DNA of 9,401 bases from Alphaproteobacteria bacterium (GTDB lineage: Bacteria; Pseudomonadota; Alphaproteobacteria; GCA-2731375), in the NCBI GenBank assembly GCA_028281075.1, contig JANQKO010000350.1, positions 1-9,401 on the forward strand. The letters run 5' to 3'. The translations under genes were made by a program, and so were the position numbers. The notes beneath the pieces were generated by a model that was given only the letters and a program-made list of their open reading frames with translations, did not search any database and was not told where the DNA came from. Shown in pieces: positions 8,201 to 9,401 of this stretch. The first letter of the stretch is position 1. The number at the start of each line of letters is the position of its first letter.

Positions 8201-8901
8201 TTGTCGATCCGGCCGCCGGCCGGCGCGTCGACGGCGAAGCTCACCAGCCGGTCGCCATGGAGGTCCAGCGTGAACGCGGCGGCGCCGCCGGCCAGCGCCA
8301 GCCGGCCGGCCCGGGCCCGGATGACGCCCGAATTCTCGACCACCGGAGCCACGAAGGCCGCGAGGCCACCGTCGCGGATGCTGATCTCGCCTTCGTTGAC
8401 CACGGCGCCGCCGCCGAGATCGCCAAACGTCAGAACCGGCGCGCCGGCCATGAACGCCGACCGGTCGATGGACCCGGTGCTGGCGACGATGCCGCCGACA
8501 TCGATCCGCGCATCGGGTCCGAACAGCACGCCGTTCGGATTCAGGATCATGACCCGGCCATTGGCCGAAAGGCGGCCCATGATCCGGGAGGGATCGCCGT
8601 TCGAGACGCGGTTGACCGCGATCGAACGGACGTTCGGCTGCGCGAATCGCGCGCCCGCGTCGGCGCCGATATCGAACGACCGCCAGTCGATGACGGCACG
8701 GTCGCTGTGCTGGCGGATGTTCAGGCGGTCCGCGCCGTCATATTGAATGTCGGCCGCGCCGTCCGTGACCCGGCCGCCCTGCGGCAGGGCCAGCCGGTCG
8801 ACATCGCCGGCCACCGCCGGCGCGCCGCCGAACGCGACCAGCGCGAACGCGACCCGGCGCGCCACCGCCCGACAACCCACTGATGATGTCAAGGGAGTCA
8901 T
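5221..8901 (-). CDS. Two-partner secretion exoprotein: haemagglutinin TPS domain, beta-helix, Ig-like domain, Gly-rich linker and C-terminal Cys pair (TpsA)
   Basis: The product is 1226 aa. The ATG follows GGAG with a 5-nt gap. The signal peptide (1-31) has core VAFALVAFGG and cleaves after PAVA31. Residues about 33-265 are the filamentous-haemagglutinin N-terminal TPS domain: AVNRVSNGDPSRIMGRL, then ILNPNGVLFG with NPNG at 121-124. GGFVDTSS and GTWLLDP (384-390) are typical of the segment after this domain. About 490-890 is a right-handed beta-helix of NSTISGNSAG..GGGI-type repeats. It closes with LGPLADNGGPTFTHAL to DIGAFES (about 890-942), like a choice-of-anchor-Q domain. An Ig-like (Big_1/invasin-like) domain follows at about 945-1047, a Gly-rich linker at about 1049-1115, and a C-terminal domain with C1197 and C1207. 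These two are the only cysteines of the mature chain. A surface-retained adhesin or biofilm protein exported by the adjoining TpsB is the likely role. The ligand is unknown. Confidence 0.92.
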   Translation of the reverse strand: MTPLTSSVGCRAVARRVAFALVAFGGAPAVAGDVDRLALPQGGRVTDGAADIQYDGADRLNIRQHSDRAVIDWRSFDIGADAGARFAQPNVRSIAVNRVSNGDPSRIMGRLSANGRVMILNPNGVLFGPDARIDVGGIVASTGSIDRSAFMAGAPVLTFGDLGGGAVVNEGEISIRDGGLAAFVAPVVENSGVIRARAGRLALAGGAAAFTLDLHGDRLVSFAVDAPAGGRIDNAGRLEADGGIGELTAAAASGVIDSVIDTSGVVSVASVHADGGAIVLAGAPGTAVTVAGDLSAGGRTGGRIAVDGGRVAIADGAVLDASGRGGDGGRITVRSAAATIVDGDLSARGAGPGAGGFVDTSSAGGLGVGRTATVDVGAENGRSGTWLLDPDSLFVAAAGSGDLTGPPAGGHTVAADAVVAALGTGNVTLAANTLIQVDAAIDAGAQANTHTLALNDQNADGDLTVTLNAQIRLGAGQRLTGQASQVNVSPAGYIQNGVDAAAGGATLSLAAGTFFDSSTIVIDRDLVLQGQGADATVVSGGNGFGVFRIGGGAVALNDLAVVDGLAANGGGIHVSAPAALALNDSRVAANTATFDGGGIFNDGGTVDVVNTTISGNTAGDEGGGLFSIRGDLRVTGASVTGNRASDHGGGIRIQSAALDMTGTDVSGNESTGEDGGGIAGLGAAMTIATSRITGNVSLDNAGGIENTAGTLVIDNSTIANNTATTDDGGGISTNTRRRLAAPVTTIRNSTISGNSAGGNGGGMFAEGRTGIDVAVTVSNSTISGNSAGDEGGGIQLVGRPGTPGRLAISNSTVTGNAAVDRGGAIDAREAELRIDNSIVAGNAAANLNELGQASGVVFAANSFNLIGENGDAGGFPVAGNIVLAGSIDTVLGPLADNGGPTFTHALTFGSPAIDTADPAFAAPPDTDQRGFQRVFGGGLDIGAFESRGFALRAAGGTPQQTDIGTPFADDLEAQITDSAGIPLRLPGIGVTFDAPASGAGVTAINQTVATNADGVAVLAVTANDSAGAFAVSAGAGPLAPVAFALTNVDPGGGSPGGGGGGGGGGSGGGGSGGGGAPGGGGGGSAGGGGTSGGGGDPGGGPGAGGPGGGASGPGGAIAATAGTETRDILPVEFQTVFAALPGTLLGGLSADVVAQIAPAAGPEGGTPIPAFVVSDDIGSASAYSSAGSLVVIDFELCDPRRVPRVTCTVSLQADDLFARFGQPDVE
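5560..5757 (-). repeat. Low-complexity glycine-linker coding region in tpsA
   Basis: About 65 codons encode almost only Gly with scattered Ser, Pro, Ala, Thr and Asp. The DNA is a run of imperfect CCACCG, CCGCCG and CCGCCACC triplet and hexamer units (plus strand). The unit lengths are multiples of three, so slippage would change linker length without breaking the frame. The linker separates the Ig-like domain from the C-terminal Cys-pair domain. Confidence 0.85.
5708..5737. repeat. Simple sequence repeat, five perfect CCACCG copies
   Basis: Five uninterrupted CCACCG hexamers lie inside the Gly-linker segment of tpsA and encode ten consecutive glycines. This is the purest part of the low-complexity tract and the most likely place for strand slippage. 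Confidence 0.9.
6360..7170 (-). repeat. About ten degenerate beta-helix repeats within tpsA
   Basis: At residues about 580-848 the protein repeats a pattern close to N-S-x-I-S-G-N-x-A-x-D-x-G-G-G-I every 24-33 residues. Examples are SRVAANTATFDGGGIF, TTISGNTAGDEGGGLF, ASVTGNRASDHGGGIR, STISGNSAGGNGGGMF and STVTGNAAVDRGGAID. The DNA shows recurring forms of GAGATCGTGCTGTT about 90 bp apart (near 6555, 6649 and 6739). The pattern fits coils of a right-handed parallel beta-helix with an Asn/Gly turn. The best-matched copies adjoin each other, which suggests recent internal duplication. Confidence 0.8.
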
Positions 8902-8940
8902 TATTTCTCCGCGACAAGATCCGGATACGTGACAACTTTA

Positions 8941-8967
8941 GGCAAAATGCCACGGATCGGAATCCGT
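8941..8967. promoter_or_regulatory. Two adjoining dyads in the tpsA leader (possible operator)
   Basis: GGCAAAATGCC (8941-8951, 4-bp arms) is followed at once by ACGGAT-CGGA-ATCCGT (8952-8967, 6-bp arms). Both lie 40-66 bp upstream of the tpsA start. Position and symmetry suit a regulator site or a leader hairpin, but no known operator is recognised. Confidence 0.35.
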
Positions 8968-9014
8968 ACTACTACACCCCCTGCCGCGTCACCCGCCAGC
9001 CCGATGACCGCCAA

Positions 9015-9034
9015 GTTGTCATCCTGGCGAAGGC
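9015..9034 (+). repeat. 20-bp direct repeat, copy 1 (REP-like half-site)
   Basis: GTTGTCATCCTGGCGAAGGC occurs here and again, identical, at 9360-9379. In this copy the right arm that would complete the hairpin is missing (GTCGAAGGC follows instead), so it is a decayed or recombined half. A related start, GTTGTCATGCCGGC, follows at 9053-9066. Confidence 0.8.
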
Positions 9035-9094
9035 GTCGAAGGCTTGCCTCCCGTTGTCATGCCGGCGGGGTAACTTCTTCACGCGGCAAATCAA

Positions 9095-9109
9095 TAGGGA
9101 CAGTCCCTA
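9095..9109. repeat. 15-bp palindrome TAGGGAC-A-GTCCCTA
   Basis: Perfect 7-bp arms surround a single central A. Palindromes with a GGGAC/GTCCC core are often found beside REP-associated transposases and their non-autonomous copies in Proteobacteria. No transposase is present here, so that link rests on sequence style alone. Confidence 0.65.
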
Positions 9110-9225
9110 ATAGATTCATCGAGCCCTCAATGCGGACAACTCGGGGAAACCCACGAATGACAAATCGCCAGGGCATTTGCTCCGGATACTGTTTGTTGTT
9201 TTTGAACACGTTGCGATGCCGCTGG

Positions 9226-9245
9226 ATGCTGGCCTGCGCCAGCAT
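9226..9245. repeat. REP-like hairpin, 8-bp stem
   Basis: ATGCTGGC and GCCAGCAT pair around the loop CTGC. It has the same stem, loop and length plan as the hairpin at 9366-9385 with one base pair changed, so the two are probably members of one repeat family. Confidence 0.7.
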
Positions 9246-9275
9246 GACGGCTTTCCTTGGGTTGGAAGTCATTTC

Positions 9276-9336
9276 TTCACAGGCTTCGAGGAGCGGCGAA
9301 GCCGCGTCTCGAAGCCTCATCCTGAGAGCCTGTGAA
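9276..9336. repeat. Compound palindromic repeat (alphaproteobacterial CTCATCCTGAG / CTTCGAGACGCGG type)
   Basis: The outer arms TTCACAGGCT (9276-9285) and AGCCTGTGAA (9327-9336) are perfect reverse complements. Inside them, GGCTTCGAG (9282-9290) pairs with CTCGAAGCC (9308-9316), and GCGGC-GAA-GCCGC (9293-9305) forms the tip. The outer and inner arms share bases 9282-9285, so two alternative folds compete. The motifs CTCATCCTGAG and CTTCGAGACGCGGC (minus strand) match a very common intergenic palindrome of Alphaproteobacteria. Confidence 0.75.
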
Positions 9337-9359
9337 AGAATCGCACCGCAGCCACCCAG

Positions 9360-9385
9360 GTTGTCATCCTGGCGAAGGCCAGGAT
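9360..9385 (+). repeat. REP-like hairpin with direct repeat copy 2
   Basis: The 20-bp repeat GTTGTCATCCTGGCGAAGGC (9360-9379) here continues into a full hairpin: ATCCTGGC (9366-9373), loop GAAG, GCCAGGAT (9378-9385). This is the complete form of the element seen as a half at 9015. Confidence 0.8.
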
Positions 9386-9389
9386 CCAC

Positions 9390-9401
9390 GTTTGTTGTTT
9401 T
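9390..9401 (+). repeat. GTTTGTTGTTTT direct repeat (second copy, at window edge)
   Basis: The same 12 bases occur at 9191-9202. Both copies are preceded within ten bases by GGAT and an AC step. The second copy touches the window end, so the true repeat may be longer. Confidence 0.6.

Larger units (their letters stand above)
8902..9401. other. Intergenic region upstream of tpsA: leader plus REP-like repeat cluster
   Basis: No convincing gene lies here. The first 70 bp form the tpsA leader, with a GGAG ribosome site at 8907-8910 (minus strand) and two adjoining dyads. From about 9015 on there are several palindromes and direct repeats, and the AT content near 9110-9210 is clearly above that of the flanking genes. 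The minus-strand open frame across 9389-9057 begins MDPGLRQDD, a peptide that arises whenever the common alphaproteobacterial GTCATCCTGGCGAAGGCCAGGATCCA repeat is read through. I therefore do not call it a gene. No strong promoter for tpsA could be picked by eye. Confidence 0.6.

Noticed and set aside
5014..8883. 1289-codon open frame on the plus strand opposite tpsA
   Set aside because: It is the antisense shadow of a GC-rich gene with strong third-position bias. The protein is rich in Arg, Ala, Gly and Asp with no domain, while the minus strand shows clear secretion-system domains.
8944..8956. Possible sigma-54 promoter (TGGCATTTTGCC, minus strand) before tpsA
   Set aside because: GG and GC are separated by 6 nt rather than the required 10.
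561..9189. TCCGGATAC found at 561-569, 8920-8928 and 9181-9189
   Set aside because: Two copies precede dctP and tpsA, but in opposite orientation to the genes. A nine-base match in GC-rich DNA is too weak to claim a shared operator.
9057..9389. 110-codon open frame on the minus strand at the right end
   Set aside because: It starts in a REP-like repeat (MDPGLRQDD) and passes through several palindromes. No domain or credible ribosome site was seen.

Overview
The window is a high-GC stretch with the gene content and repeat types of a free-living Alphaproteobacterium. A Rhodospirillales-like host is my inference from gene style and from the intergenic repeats, not from a marker gene. No rRNA, tRNA, CRISPR array or intact transposase was seen. 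Three functional blocks are present.

Block 1 (1-3512) is a metabolic and transport locus. The 5' part of a Rieske-type ring-hydroxylating oxygenase alpha subunit runs leftward off the window (344-1, minus). Divergent from it is a complete tripartite TRAP transporter: periplasmic binding protein dctP (627-1607, GTG start), small permease dctQ (1708-2199) and large permease dctM (2205-3512). A perfect 14-bp stem-loop lies between dctP and dctQ and could set the ratio of binding protein to membrane subunits. The divergent layout suggests uptake plus oxidation of an organic acid, but the substrate cannot be read from the sequence.

Block 2 (3519-8901, minus) is a two-partner secretion (type Vb) pair that converges on dctM with only 6 bp between stop codons. 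The exoprotein gene tpsA (8901-5221, 1226 aa) comes first. The outer-membrane transporter gene tpsB (5231-3519, 570 aa) follows with an 11-bp overlap. TpsA is a mosaic: signal peptide, haemagglutinin-type TPS secretion domain with an NPNG motif, a link region, a right-handed beta-helix of about ten degenerate repeats ending in a choice-of-anchor-Q-like segment, an Ig-like domain, a glycine-rich linker encoded by slippage-prone CCACCG repeats, and a C-terminal domain holding the only two cysteines of the mature protein (C1197, C1207). That cysteine pair resembles the C-terminal hook that keeps some TpsA proteins on the cell surface. The pair is best read as a surface-retained adhesin or matrix protein with its dedicated exporter.

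Block 3 (8902-9401) has no convincing gene. It holds the tpsA leader with two adjoining dyads, then a cluster of REP-like palindromes and direct repeats of lower GC than the genes. This looks like an accumulation of non-autonomous repeat elements.
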